DNA from: Roseiarcus sp963794655
GTDB taxonomy: Bacteria > Pseudomonadota > Alphaproteobacteria > Rhizobiales > Beijerinckiaceae
Assembly (NCBI GenBank): GCA_963794655.1
Contig: CAWCEV010000006.1
Span: 2,108,001-2,172,000 of the forward strand
DNA: 64,000 bases
Reading direction: 5' to 3'
The position numbers and the translations under genes are program-made. The number at the start of each line of letters is the position of its first letter. Position 1 is the first letter of the stretch. Positions 1-9,690 of this stretch are shown in pieces. A model generated the notes under the pieces. It made no database searches. It was given only the letters and a program-made list of their open reading frames with translations, and was not told where the DNA came from.

Positions 1-49
1 CGTCCTCCGCGTTTGGGAGGCGAAGCCGTGAGAGCGAGCGGATCGCGAT

Positions 50-130
50 AGAAGCCCGCTGGCGGCTCTTCCGGGGGGTCCGCCGGTGTCATTGCTATGC
101 GAGGCGCGCCGCGGCCGCTGGCGGGCTTCT
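50..130. repeat. Imperfect inverted repeat upstream of GIY-YIG gene
   Basis: AGAAGCCCGC at 50-59 is exactly complementary to GCGGGCTTCT at 121-130. Extending inward gives 14 of 16 matching pairs (50-65 with 115-130), so a long stem with a loop of about 50 nt is possible. No U-run follows, so it is not an obvious terminator. It could be an interspersed palindromic repeat or chance in GC-rich DNA. Confidence 0.35.
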
Positions 131-214
131 GTGTGGCGGCGATCGGGCGTCGCGGTCGCATGCCTTTGGGGCCCCTTGAAAGAAGCGTCCCGGCGAGCGC
201 AATCTCTACCTGAC

Positions 215-715
215 ATGATCCCGGTTGGTTACGTCTACGTGCTTGGCAACGGCGACGCGGTGAAGGTCGGCTACTCGACTTCGCCGAGCTCCCGCATTGC
301 TTCGCTCCGGACGAGCTCGCCCGTCCCGCTGATGGCGCACTACATCGGCGCGACGAACGGCGACGCGTACGCGATCGAACAGGCGGCGCACGCCGCGCTG
401 GCGCCGTGGCGGCTCGAGGGCGAGTGGTTTTCGGTCGACCCGAGGGCCGCGATCACGGCCATAGAAACGGCCGCCCGCGGCCTGAGCGCGCCGCTGGTGC
501 AAATGGACGGCGACACGGTCGGGGGCGGCTCCCGGGGCAGCGTTGGGGCTTCTGGCGCGCTTTCGGCCTATGTGCGGCTCTGGCGCTCGCCGGCGCCGCT
601 CATTCACAAGCTCAACATGACGCTATTGCGCGCGACGGCGTCGGTTGCGATCGTGCTCGCGGCCGCCGCGCTTGGCATCGGCGCCGGGGCAGTGCTCCTG
701 TTCGTCATGGGCTGA
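215..715 (+). CDS. GIY-YIG (T5orf172/Mug113-like) domain protein with C-terminal membrane anchor
   Basis: Protein of 166 aa. I start at ATG 215 because residues from there show a GIY-YIG-like opening (GYVYVLGNGDAVKVGYS); a longer in-frame start at 86 adds only low-complexity Arg-rich sequence. The pattern 'Y-V-Y-V-L ... K-V-G-Y-S ... R', a middle Glu in AIEQAAHAAL, and WRLEGEWFSV fit the short T5orf172/Mug113 branch of GIY-YIG proteins, common in phages and mobile DNA. The last ~27 residues form one hydrophobic helix (ATASVAIVLAAAALGIGAG), unusual for a soluble nuclease and suggesting membrane anchoring. Its 3' end overlaps the convergent gene by 112 nt. Nuclease activity is inferred from the family only. 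Confidence 0.6.
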   Translation: MIPVGYVYVLGNGDAVKVGYSTSPSSRIASLRTSSPVPLMAHYIGATNGDAYAIEQAAHAALAPWRLEGEWFSVDPRAAITAIETAARGLSAPLVQMDGDTVGGGSRGSVGASGALSAYVRLWRSPAPLIHKLNMTLLRATASVAIVLAAAALGIGAGAVLLFVMG

Positions 716-1068
716 CCGTCCCAAGGCCCCCAATGGCGCTGCGACAGCACCATCTTTGCCGTTTCGCTCTTACTGAAGGTCGCCCGGGCCACCGCGTTAT
801 GCGCCCTCGCGTAGCGAGGCTCGTGGTGGAACTCGTTCAAGACCGGATCATAGACCAGGTCGCCGCGCCGCAGCCAGGCGTGCGTCATGCGGCGAGAGGA
901 ATCGAGGTTGTCGATCTCGCCGTGAACGAGGCGCCAATCGGAGGACTCGTCGCTGTCCATGAGGCAGTTACCCGCCAGTTCGAAGCAGCGGCCCTGTCGG
1001 TTGCGATAGCGGCGGATTTTGAGGCCGTGCAGATTGGGAAGCCGTCGTCCTGGTCGCTTGTCGCTCAT
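604..1068 (-). CDS. Hypothetical protein with papain/transglutaminase-like Cys-His-Asp pattern
   Basis: Protein of 154 aa. The central part reads CFELAGNC ... WRLVHGEI ... HAWLRRGDLVYDPVLNEF: a Cys near the start, then a His in 'HAW' and an Asp in 'VYDP'. That order and spacing resemble the catalytic triad of transglutaminase/papain-fold proteins. The rest is not recognisable, and the last ~35 residues are low-complexity and overlap the convergent gene. The gene lies in a run of minus-strand accessory genes with the BrnTA pair. The activity is a motif-based inference. Confidence 0.45.
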   Translation of the reverse strand: MSDKRPGRRLPNLHGLKIRRYRNRQGRCFELAGNCLMDSDESSDWRLVHGEIDNLDSSRRMTHAWLRRGDLVYDPVLNEFHHEPRYARAHNAVARATFSKSETAKMVLSQRHWGPWDGQPMTNRSTAPAPMPSAAAASTIATDAVARNSVMLSL

Positions 1069-1103
1069 GGCTTGCCCTTCCTCAGCCGCACGCCCGGCCT
1101 TGG

Positions 1104-1535
1104 TTATGCGCGCTGTTTCGCCGGCGCCGCGCGCTTGGTGGCGGCCTTTTTCGCCGCGCGCTTGGCCGCAGCTTTTCGGATCGCCACGGCCGCCGCCTTC
1201 TTTTCAATCGCCACGGCCGCCGCTTCGCGCTGCGCCGCTTCAAACCAGCTCCGCAGCACCCGGTTGATGAGCGTTTGGTAGCCCTTGCCTTGGGCACGGA
1301 GCCAGTCGAGCACGTCGCGATCGATCCGCAGCGTGACCATGTCCTTGCCCGGCGGCAGGCTGACGCGCGCCTGCGTCCAGTTCAAGTCGAGCGGCGGGGA
1401 GTCGGGGTCATCCGCCGCAGCTTTCGCGATGTCCTCTTCGGTCATCCAGTTGAGGCGCGCATCGTCGGTCTCGTCCTTGAGTCGGCGCGCCTCAACGCCA
1501 GACACGCGCGTAATATGCTTTTCGTTCTCGCGCAT
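1104..1535 (-). CDS. brnA: BrnA-type antitoxin with long Lys/Ala-rich C-terminal tail
   Basis: Protein of 143 aa. The start is ATG at 1535 (MRENEKHITRVSG), inside the end of the toxin gene; this 44-nt overlap is typical of toxin-then-antitoxin order in BrnT/BrnA pairs. Residues ~75-110 (VTLRIDRDVLDWLRAQGKGY then QTLINRVLRSW) are a ribbon-helix-helix DNA-binding domain, as in BrnA, and should bind the toxin and autoregulate the operon. The remaining ~40 residues are repeats of Lys/Arg/Ala (EKKAAAVAIRKAAAKRAAKK), resembling the basic tails of histone H1-like bacterial proteins. Ordinary BrnA proteins stop soon after the RHH domain. The tail may add non-specific DNA binding. Confidence 0.82.
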   Translation of the reverse strand: MRENEKHITRVSGVEARRLKDETDDARLNWMTEEDIAKAAADDPDSPPLDLNWTQARVSLPPGKDMVTLRIDRDVLDWLRAQGKGYQTLINRVLRSWFEAAQREAAAVAIEKKAAAVAIRKAAAKRAAKKAATKRAAPAKQRA

Positions 1536-1767
1536 TGGCTTTCCTCGCGCTGATGATCCGCCGGTTGGGTCCGCGCCAAGTGTAGACCACGACAAACGCC
1601 CGGTCATCGATTTCGCCCAAGCAGTTGATGCGGGTTTCGCCGTAGTTCTGGCGACCGTCGACCGCTTCGACCGTGGGTCCGTCAAAGAGCGCAGCCATTC
1701 GGCGGAAATCGACGCCGTGCTTGACGAGATTGGCTTCGCGCTTCTCCTCGTCCCACTCGAAATCCAT
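1492..1767 (-). CDS. brnT: BrnT family ribonuclease toxin
   Basis: Protein of 91 aa, the normal BrnT length. It shows the family signature: FEWDEEKREANLVKHGVDF at the N terminus, then R-x-x-x-x-G ... VVVYTWRGPNRRIISARKA and the closing ERKAYYARV. BrnT is a RelE-fold ribonuclease that stops growth by cleaving RNA and is neutralised by the RHH protein BrnA. The catalytic Lys/His, Arg and Tyr positions appear intact, so the toxin looks functional. It is the first gene of a two-gene operon, overlapping brnA by 44 nt. Confidence 0.88.
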   Translation of the reverse strand: MDFEWDEEKREANLVKHGVDFRRMAALFDGPTVEAVDGRQNYGETRINCLGEIDDRAFVVVYTWRGPNRRIISARKANARERKAYYARVWR

Positions 1768-1867
1768 TGTCAGTCAATGTGACGGGACCGGATGCCGGTG
1801 TCAATACGCATGTAACTACGCCGCGATCGCGACGGCCTCGGCCGTGATTGAGATCGAGATCATGGGC

Positions 1868-2266
1868 TCACGAGCACACGTCGCGCCTTGTCGCCGGCAG
1901 AAACTCGAAGCCTGCGGCGATCGACGCATAGAAGCGATGAAACCCGTGGAGCACTCGATACTCGAACGGCCGCCGGGAGATGTCGTTGAGCGCAGGCAGA
2001 ATGAGAAGGTCAATCGGCGGAATCGTCGTGCCACCGACAAAGCCGGTCAAGATCGGCACCATACGGGCGTGGTCGAATCCCCGCCAATCGAGCGGCACTG
2101 TCCTGAAGGGGGGCTCGACGAGGTCGAGCGCGACCAAGTCCGCCGGGTCTTCCGTCGTCGATTTGTAGGCCGCGCTCTCGCGAATGAAGCCGGGCATTCC
2201 GGCTTCGATCCACCAATCATCGGGGATTTCAAACTCGGCCGGGAAGTGCGGGAAGTCGAAACGCAT
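1868..2266 (-). CDS. ParB/sulfiredoxin-like domain hypothetical protein
   Basis: Protein of 132 aa, starting at ATG 2266 (MRFDFPHFPAEFEIPDDWW). The C-terminal half has PPIDLLILPALN ... PFEYRVLHGFHRFYASIAAG. The 'P-P-I-D-L' strand followed by 'Y-x-V-x-x-G-F-H-R-F-x-A-S-x-A-A-G' matches the ParB/sulfiredoxin-like nucleotide-binding fold (GxHRxxA box). There is no HTH region, so it is not a chromosome-partition ParB. It sits with the BrnTA pair in an accessory patch. The molecular role is unknown. Confidence 0.5.
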   Translation of the reverse strand: MRFDFPHFPAEFEIPDDWWIEAGMPGFIRESAAYKSTTEDPADLVALDLVEPPFRTVPLDWRGFDHARMVPILTGFVGGTTIPPIDLLILPALNDISRRPFEYRVLHGFHRFYASIAAGFEFLPATRRDVCS

Positions 2267-2875
2267 AACCGCGTAGCCTACCAAGTCGGTCAGCCTATCG
2301 CGGGCGAGCCAGCGCGCCAAGCCGCGCGCCACTGTCCCGGAATGTCCCGCGGCCGCCGTTCCGTTCTCGCGCGATCCGCGGGCCGAGGGGAGACCGCAGC
2401 GACGTGACTCCTGCGGCCGGCGAAGGGGTGACGGGGCGCAGCCTCCGCATTCTTGCGAATTGCCACGACGCTGCGCCCGCTGCACGCTTCCCCCAATCGC
2501 GATTCGGCTTGCAACCCTCGAGCCCGCGATTCGCCCCGCGCCGGTCCTCCCACGGCGCGGGGCTTGTCGTTCGAGGACCGCCACTGCTCAATGCGCCTGC
2601 TCGACGCGGGCGGGTGCGAGGTTCATGGCCGAGCTGGGGGCGCGTGAGCTACAGCGGCTGGAATCCTGCCCTGCTGCGAGGGGGCCTCGCGCGGGACGGC
2701 TGTTGCGACGTGATGCCGCGGGTGGCGGAGGGGTAATTGATCTTCGCCGCAAAGCGGTCCTATAACGTCCGGCACAAGCCGGAATAAATATAGGTGCGGG
2801 ATCGTACGTAGAGATCGGCTCCCTGACAAGATCGTAAGCAAAACCAACGGCTTATTACGTAAGGTGGAGGAGCCG
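2267..2875. other. 609-nt intergenic region upstream of acs
   Basis: No convincing gene. Several short open frames on both strands are Arg/Pro-rich and mutually exclusive. Near the acs end, TCCGGC-ACAA-GCCGGA (2768-2783) is a perfect 6-bp hairpin followed by the AT-rich tract AATAAATATAGG. The AT-rich 2780-2865 segment most likely contains the acs promoter; no box is clear enough to name. AAGGTGGAGGAG (2861-2872) is the acs ribosome-binding site. Confidence 0.5.
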
Positions 2876-4822
<1,947 letters not shown>

Positions 4823-4875
4823 CCCCAAGCCTCGGTCCGGGATTCGGTCACCGCAACCGAGCCCTGGCCGGCCCC

Positions 4876-5544
4876 TCAGGACGCGATCAGCAGCTCCTGG
4901 GCGGTTTCGATCTTCGTCGCCAGAATGACCGCCTGGGTCCGGCTCTCGACGCCGAGTTTTTGCAAGATCGCCGACACATGGGCCTTCACGGTCGCCTCGG
5001 AGACGCTGAGCTCGTAGGCGATCTGCTTGTTGAGCAGACCCTGCGACAACATCATCAAAACCCGGATCTGCTGCGGGGTCAGCGAAGCAAGCCGTCGCGC
5101 CATGGCGCTCGACTCGCGGTTGACCTGGGCGGCGGGATCGAAATCGGGCGGCGTCCACCGGCCGCCCTCGAGCACCTGCGCGATCGCGACGCGCATGGTT
5201 TCAAGCGAATTGGACTTCGGAATATAGCCGGCCGCGCCGAACTCCATGCAGTGACGGATCACGGCGCGGTCTTCATTTCCCGATACGACGACGACCGGGG
5301 TCGACGGACGCTCGGAACGCAGGAACAATAGCCCGGAAAATCCCCGGACCCCCGGCATGGTCAAATCGAGCAGGACGAGATCGGTGTCGGGCGAGGCCTC
5401 GAGCGCCGCGGCCATGCTGTCGAAATCATGCGCGACCGCGATCTCGGCGTCCGGGGCCGCTGCCAGCACCGCCTGACGCAACCCGCCGACGACGAGCGGA
5501 TGGTCGTCGGCAATGAGGACGCGGAAGGCGCTCCCCTCGCTCAT
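4876..5544 (-). CDS. Two-component response regulator, LuxR/NarL family
   Basis: Protein of 222 aa with the usual two domains. The receiver (1-~125) has the acidic pair Asp13/Asp14, phospho-acceptor Asp59 in LVLLDLTMPG, Ser/Thr in VVVVSGNED, and Lys in GYIPKSNS. The LuxR-type HTH (~150-215) reads LTPQQIRVLMMLSQGLLNKQ then IAYELSVSEATVKAHVSAIL. No sensor kinase gene is adjacent, so it is an orphan in this window. It is convergent with acs. Regulators of this type near acs in other alphaproteobacteria suggest, without proof, a role in carbon metabolism. Confidence 0.92.
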   Translation of the reverse strand: MSEGSAFRVLIADDHPLVVGGLRQAVLAAAPDAEIAVAHDFDSMAAALEASPDTDLVLLDLTMPGVRGFSGLLFLRSERPSTPVVVVSGNEDRAVIRHCMEFGAAGYIPKSNSLETMRVAIAQVLEGGRWTPPDFDPAAQVNRESSAMARRLASLTPQQIRVLMMLSQGLLNKQIAYELSVSEATVKAHVSAILQKLGVESRTQAVILATKIETAQELLIAS

Positions 5545-5600
5545 CGTCTCCTCCAGGGCGCCGGGGCGACAATTGCTGATCCGACCATCGTTGTCACGCC

Positions 5601-6099
5601 TTACCGCCTCCGCTCGATCATCGGGGGCAGGCGGCCCAGTTGCCGCAAAGCCTCCGTGACCGCGATTGTCGCGGCGACGCCGACGTTGAGGGAGCGTAGA
5701 GGCGGCCGAATCGGGATGACGACCCTATTGTCGGCCGACGCGCCGACGGCCTCGGGCACTCCGGCCGACTCACGTCCCACGAGAATGATATCCCCTTCAC
5801 GAAAGGCAAAATCCCAAAGACAGGTTTCGCCTTTCGTGGTCAAGAGCAGGAGGCGGCGCTCGCTGGACGCCCGCCAGGCGGCGAACTCGGTCCAGGAGTT
5901 GTGAGTTCCTGATCGTGAGGGCGTCGAGATAGTCCATCCCGGCCCGCCGGAAGCGGCTGTCGCTGATTCGAAATCCCGCCGGCTCGATGATGGCCGCGTC
6001 GACGCCAAGACAGGCGCAGGTGCGTATCATCGCGCCCGCGTTTTGGGCGATATCGGGCTCAAACATCGCAAGCAGGAGAGGCGCGGGCGGATCGGCCAT
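5601..6099 (-). pseudogene. trmL: tRNA (cytidine(34)-2'-O)-methyltransferase, frameshifted
   Basis: Two overlapping frames together encode one SpoU/TrmL protein of ~165 aa. The first frame (6099 down to ~5904) has MADPPAPLLLAMFEPDIAQN and continues to MDYLDALTIRN. The second (~5904 to 5601) resumes with SWTEFAAWR, then LLLLTTKGET and the knot motif IILVGRESAGVPEAV and LRSLNVGVAATIAVTEALRQ. Dropping one base near 5904 (minus strand AACTCAC to AACCAC) joins them as TIRNHNSWTEF. TrmL 2'-O-methylates the wobble base of tRNA-Leu. The frame change is not at a homopolymer, so it may be a real mutation or a sequencing error. The rest of the protein looks intact, implying a recent event if real. Confidence 0.8.
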
Positions 6100-6502
6100 G
6101 ACGCCTCGCAAATACTAGCGCGGGGCAAAAAGCGAAAGGGCCGGAAACCGGTGCGCCCGCGTTGCTTTCGGCTATGGACATCCAATTCGATCAATGCGAA
6201 AAACCGCGTCGAACGTTGACCCGCGCCGAGGCGCTATGATCGACGACACTGCCGGAAATGTGCCGGTTGCAATCTGGGGCAGTTGCCGGATAGACAGCCC
6301 GACATCGCGCGATGCCCGTGGGCGCCGCGCCGGGACGAATGTTGAGGGTTGAATTGAGTAGCGCCGCGACCATCGATGGACCCACTTGGGCGGGCGGCTT
6401 GTCAGCCGATCCGGCAGCCGGCTCCGGGGTCGCCCTTGCCAGGCGGTCCGAATCGACCCCACCGCCAGTTCCCAGCCTTAACGACAATCAGAGAACCATG
6501 AC
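6100..6502. other. 403-nt gap between trmL and petB; no Rieske gene visible
   Basis: This is where petA (Rieske iron-sulfur protein) would be expected upstream of petB. I looked for the Rieske Cys-His cluster motifs (C-T-H-L-G-C and C-P-C-H-G-S) and a twin-Arg signal in all frames and found neither. Only short, non-matching open frames occur. The sequence is GC-rich and must contain the promoter and leader of petB; the last bases (ACAATCAGAGAACCATGAC) precede ATG 6503 without a strong Shine-Dalgarno. Confidence 0.6.
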
Positions 6503-7756
6503 ATGAGCGGCCCCTCGACTTACGTTCCCAAAAGCGCAATCGGGCGTTGGTTCGAATCCCGCCTTCCCCTGATGGGTTTGGTTCATTCCTCGTTCATCGC
6601 CTATCCGGTCCCGCGCAACCTGAACTACATGTGGACCTTCGGCGCGATTCTGTCGTTCATGCTGGTTGCTCAGATCGTCACGGGCGTTGTGCTTGCGATG
6701 CATTATGTGCCGTCTGCAACCCAAGCGTTCTCGTCGGTCAACGACACGATCATGCGGGACGTCAATTACGGGTGGATGATCCGCTACATGCATTCGAACG
6801 GCGCGTCGCTGTTCTTCCTCGCCGGATATATTCATATGTTTCGGGGCCTCTATTACGGCTCCTTCAAGCCGCCGCGCGAAGTGCTGTGGATCATCGGCGT
6901 TATCATCTACTTCCTGATGATGGCGACGGCCTTCATGGGCTACGTTTTGCCCTGGGGTTCGATGAGCTTCGCGGGCGCGACCGTCATCACCAATCTCACC
7001 TCGGCGATCCCGTGGGTGGGGAATTCGATCGCCCACTGGCTGTGGGGCGGATTTGCGGTCGGTGGACCGACGCTGAACCGGTTCTTCTCGCTCCACTATC
7101 TCCTGCCGTTCATCATCGCCGCTTTTGTTGGGCTGCATGTCTGGGCTTTGCATGTCGCCGGGCAGAACAACCCTGACGGCGTCGAAGTCAAAAACGTAGA
7201 GCGGGACACGGTCGCCTTTACCCCCTACGCGACGATCAAGGATGTGCTGGGCCTCTCGGTCTTTCTGATCCTCTACGCCTGGCTCGTCTTCTATATTCCC
7301 AACTATCTGCTCGACGCGGACAATTCGAATATCGCCAATCCTCTGGCGACGCCGGCGCATGTCGTCCCTGAATGGTACCTGCTGCCGTTCTACGCGATGT
7401 TGCGCGCGATCCCGAACAAGCTCATGGGCGTGGTCGTGCTGTTCTCAGCGATCGTCGTGCTGGCCTTGATTCCCTGGCTCGACCGGTCGCCGGTCAAGTC
7501 GGCGAAGTACCGGCCCGCTTACCGGTTTTTCTTCTGGGTGTTTTTCCTCATCTGCATCGGTCTCGGCTATCTCGGTTCGCAGGAGCCGACGGAAGGGCTC
7601 GCGTTGATCGCGCGCATTTTCACTTTCGGCTATTTCGCCTTCTTCCTCATCATCATGCCTGTTCTGAGCTTTACCGAGAAGACGAAGCCGATCCCGACCT
7701 CGATCGCCGACGCAGTGCTGGCGAAGACGAAGACTGCGGCGGTCGCCGCCGGCTGA
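6503..7756 (+). CDS. petB: Ubiquinol-cytochrome c reductase, cytochrome b subunit
   Basis: Protein of 417 aa, a full-length bc1-type cytochrome b with eight membrane helices. It oxidises ubiquinol and carries hemes bL and bH in the inner membrane. The four heme ligands are His97 and His111 (RYMHSNG, YIHMF) and His198 and His212 (SLHYL, GLHVW), each pair 14 apart. The Qo-site PEWY motif is at 289-292. It is followed after 29 nt by petC. In rhizobia and relatives this pair usually follows petA, which is missing here. Some alphaproteobacteria fuse b and c1 (fbcH); here they are separate. Confidence 0.97.
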   Translation: MSGPSTYVPKSAIGRWFESRLPLMGLVHSSFIAYPVPRNLNYMWTFGAILSFMLVAQIVTGVVLAMHYVPSATQAFSSVNDTIMRDVNYGWMIRYMHSNGASLFFLAGYIHMFRGLYYGSFKPPREVLWIIGVIIYFLMMATAFMGYVLPWGSMSFAGATVITNLTSAIPWVGNSIAHWLWGGFAVGGPTLNRFFSLHYLLPFIIAAFVGLHVWALHVAGQNNPDGVEVKNVERDTVAFTPYATIKDVLGLSVFLILYAWLVFYIPNYLLDADNSNIANPLATPAHVVPEWYLLPFYAMLRAIPNKLMGVVVLFSAIVVLALIPWLDRSPVKSAKYRPAYRFFFWVFFLICIGLGYLGSQEPTEGLALIARIFTFGYFAFFLIIMPVLSFTEKTKPIPTSIADAVLAKTKTAAVAAG

Positions 7757-7785
7757 TGCGCGACCGCTCCCGAGGAATTCCAACC

Positions 7786-8616
7786 ATGATCCGTGTCAAG
7801 TTCTCGGCCCTCGCGTTCGCGGCCATGGCGCTCGTCGCCACGGGCGGATTTGCGGCGCTCGCGCAGGGTGAGGCCGACCAGCCCAACCCGCCTCGGCAGG
7901 ACTGGTCCTTTTCCGGCATGTTCGGCATTTACGACAGGGCGCAGCTCCAGCGCGGGTTCCAGGTTTACAAGGAAGTCTGCAGCACCTGTCACGCGCTCAG
8001 CATTCCCTTCCGCACCCTCGCCGATCCTGACGGTCCCGGCTTCAGCGAGGATCAGGTCAAGACGCTCGCCGCCACTTACCAGGTCACCAACGCCCAGCCG
8101 AACGACAAAGGGGAAATCTTCAAGCGTCCTGCGACGCCGGCCGACATGATCCCGCGTCCGGAAGCCTACCCGAACGATCAGGCCGCGGCTGCGGCGCTCG
8201 GCAAGGCGCCTCCGGATATGGCCCTCTTGGCCAAGGCGCTGAAATACGAGCGCGGTTTTCCATGGTTTGTCTTCGACGGGCTGCCGGGCCTCGAATATCA
8301 GGAGATGGGCGCCGATTACATCCACGCGATCCTGACCGGCTATACGAAGCCGGATGACCCGCAGTGGAACTTGTACTACCCTGGGCACAAGATCGCGATG
8401 CCGCAGCCCATCACCAATGGCGCGGTCGACTATAAGGACGGCACGCCCCAGACGTTGGAGAATTACGCCAAGGACGTCGCGGCGTTTCTCAGTTGGGCCG
8501 CGGAACCCAACCTTGTCGAGCGCAAGAGAATCGGCCTTCGGGTGATGATCTTCCTCCTGGTGTTGGCGACGCTGGTTTACTTCACCAAGAAGCGGATATG
8601 GGAGTGGGCGCACTAG
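7786..8616 (+). CDS. petC: Cytochrome c1 of the bc1 complex
   Basis: Protein of 276 aa. I start at ATG 7786, preceded by GAGGA; an earlier in-frame ATG at 7756 overlaps the petB stop. Residues 1-26 are a signal peptide (VKFSALAFAAMALVATGG). The heme c motif CSTCH has Cys65, Cys68 and His69, and the sixth ligand is probably Met205 (HKIAMPQP). A single C-terminal helix (~250-267, VMIFLLVLATLVYF) anchors it in the inner membrane, with the heme domain in the periplasm. It passes electrons from the Rieske centre to soluble cytochrome c. It is co-transcribed with petB. Confidence 0.96.
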   Translation: MIRVKFSALAFAAMALVATGGFAALAQGEADQPNPPRQDWSFSGMFGIYDRAQLQRGFQVYKEVCSTCHALSIPFRTLADPDGPGFSEDQVKTLAATYQVTNAQPNDKGEIFKRPATPADMIPRPEAYPNDQAAAAALGKAPPDMALLAKALKYERGFPWFVFDGLPGLEYQEMGADYIHAILTGYTKPDDPQWNLYYPGHKIAMPQPITNGAVDYKDGTPQTLENYAKDVAAFLSWAAEPNLVERKRIGLRVMIFLLVLATLVYFTKKRIWEWAH

Positions 8617-8678
8617 CGGCGCTTACGGCTCGGTCCTGATCCCGGCTCAACCGGCGGCTCGACGAAAAAGGGGGCCTG

Positions 8679-9557
8679 ATGGCCAAGGCGATCGTCGGAG
8701 TGATCGGAGGTTCGGGCGTCTATCATCTTCCGGGTCTTACCGACCTGCGCGAAGAGCAGGTGAAGACGCCGTGGGGCGATCCTTCCGACGCGCTGCGCTT
8801 CGGACGCGTCGGAGAGACCGAGGCAGTATTCCTCGCGCGCCACGGCCGCGGCCATCGCCTGTCCCCTTCGACGATCAACTATCGCGCCAATATCGACGCG
8901 TTGAAGCGGGCCGGCGTCACCGACATCATCGCGCTTTCCGCCTGCGGATCGTTTCACCGGGACCTTTATCCCGGCATGTTCGTCATGATCGATCAGTTCG
9001 AGGACCGTACCTACCGCCGCCAGACGAGCTTCTTCGGCGACGGCTGCGTCGCCCATGTCTCGATGGCGCACCCGATCGCTCCGCTGCTGCGCCGCCGTCT
9101 CGTCGCGGCGGCCAAGGCCGAGAACGCTCCCTTCCGTGAGGGAGGGACTTACGTCTGCATCGAAGGGCCGCAGTTTTCATCGCTCGCCGAGTCGCTGGGC
9201 TTTCAGGCCCGGGGAGCGGACGTCATCGGGATGACGGGGGCGACCGAGGCGAAGCTGGCGCGCGAAGCGGAAATCTCCTACGCGACCGTCGCCATGGTCA
9301 CCGATTATGACTGCTGGCACGAGGAACACGGCGCGGTCGATGTCGCCGTGGTGATCAAGGTGATGAACGACAACGCGGAGCGGGCGAGCGCCATCGTTGG
9401 GCGTGTCCTGCGCGAGTTCCCGGCCGAGCACGAGGCCTGCCCGGTCGGATCGGACCGCGCGCTCGAATTCGCGATCATTACTCAACCTCAGTATCGCGAT
9501 CCGGAGGTTGTGAAAAAGCTCGACGCGATCGCTGGACGCGTGCTTCGCGGCGCCTGA
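8679..9557 (+). CDS. mtnP: S-methyl-5'-thioadenosine phosphorylase
   Basis: Protein of 292 aa, of PNP/MTAP family length. It splits methylthioadenosine to adenine and methylthioribose-1-phosphate, the first step of methionine salvage. Family signatures: IGVIGGSGVYHLPG-like N terminus (VIGGSGVYHL), FLARHGRGHRLSPSTINYRA (phosphate site), ALSACGSFHRDLYPGMFVMI, and EGPQFSSLAESLGF, then IGMTGATEAKLAREAEI and TDYDCWH. The gene follows petC by 62 nt on the same strand. The other salvage genes are not in the window. Confidence 0.94.
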   Translation: MAKAIVGVIGGSGVYHLPGLTDLREEQVKTPWGDPSDALRFGRVGETEAVFLARHGRGHRLSPSTINYRANIDALKRAGVTDIIALSACGSFHRDLYPGMFVMIDQFEDRTYRRQTSFFGDGCVAHVSMAHPIAPLLRRRLVAAAKAENAPFREGGTYVCIEGPQFSSLAESLGFQARGADVIGMTGATEAKLAREAEISYATVAMVTDYDCWHEEHGAVDVAVVIKVMNDNAERASAIVGRVLREFPAEHEACPVGSDRALEFAIITQPQYRDPEVVKKLDAIAGRVLRGA

Positions 9558-9690
9558 AGTCTCTCGATCGGCGTCTGCCCGCCGGGCCGCCGTTCGGCTT
9601 GCGCGCCTTCCGACATTCAAACTAAATGATTCGAGACGAGAGCGGTGCAAGCGATTGCCGCTCGACAATCGCTGAGACCTCGAGGGATCG

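Noticed and set aside
2404..2736. Open frames in the acs upstream region
   Set aside because: Pro/Arg-rich, several equally long alternatives in other frames, no ribosome-binding site, no recognisable family.
6312..6506. Short plus-strand frame before petB as a Rieske remnant
   Set aside because: Contains no Cys-His cluster, twin-Arg signal or C-terminal Rieske sequence.
6549..6559. GGTTCGAATCC resembling a tRNA T-arm
   Set aside because: Lies inside petB coding sequence and has no matching acceptor, D or anticodon stems.
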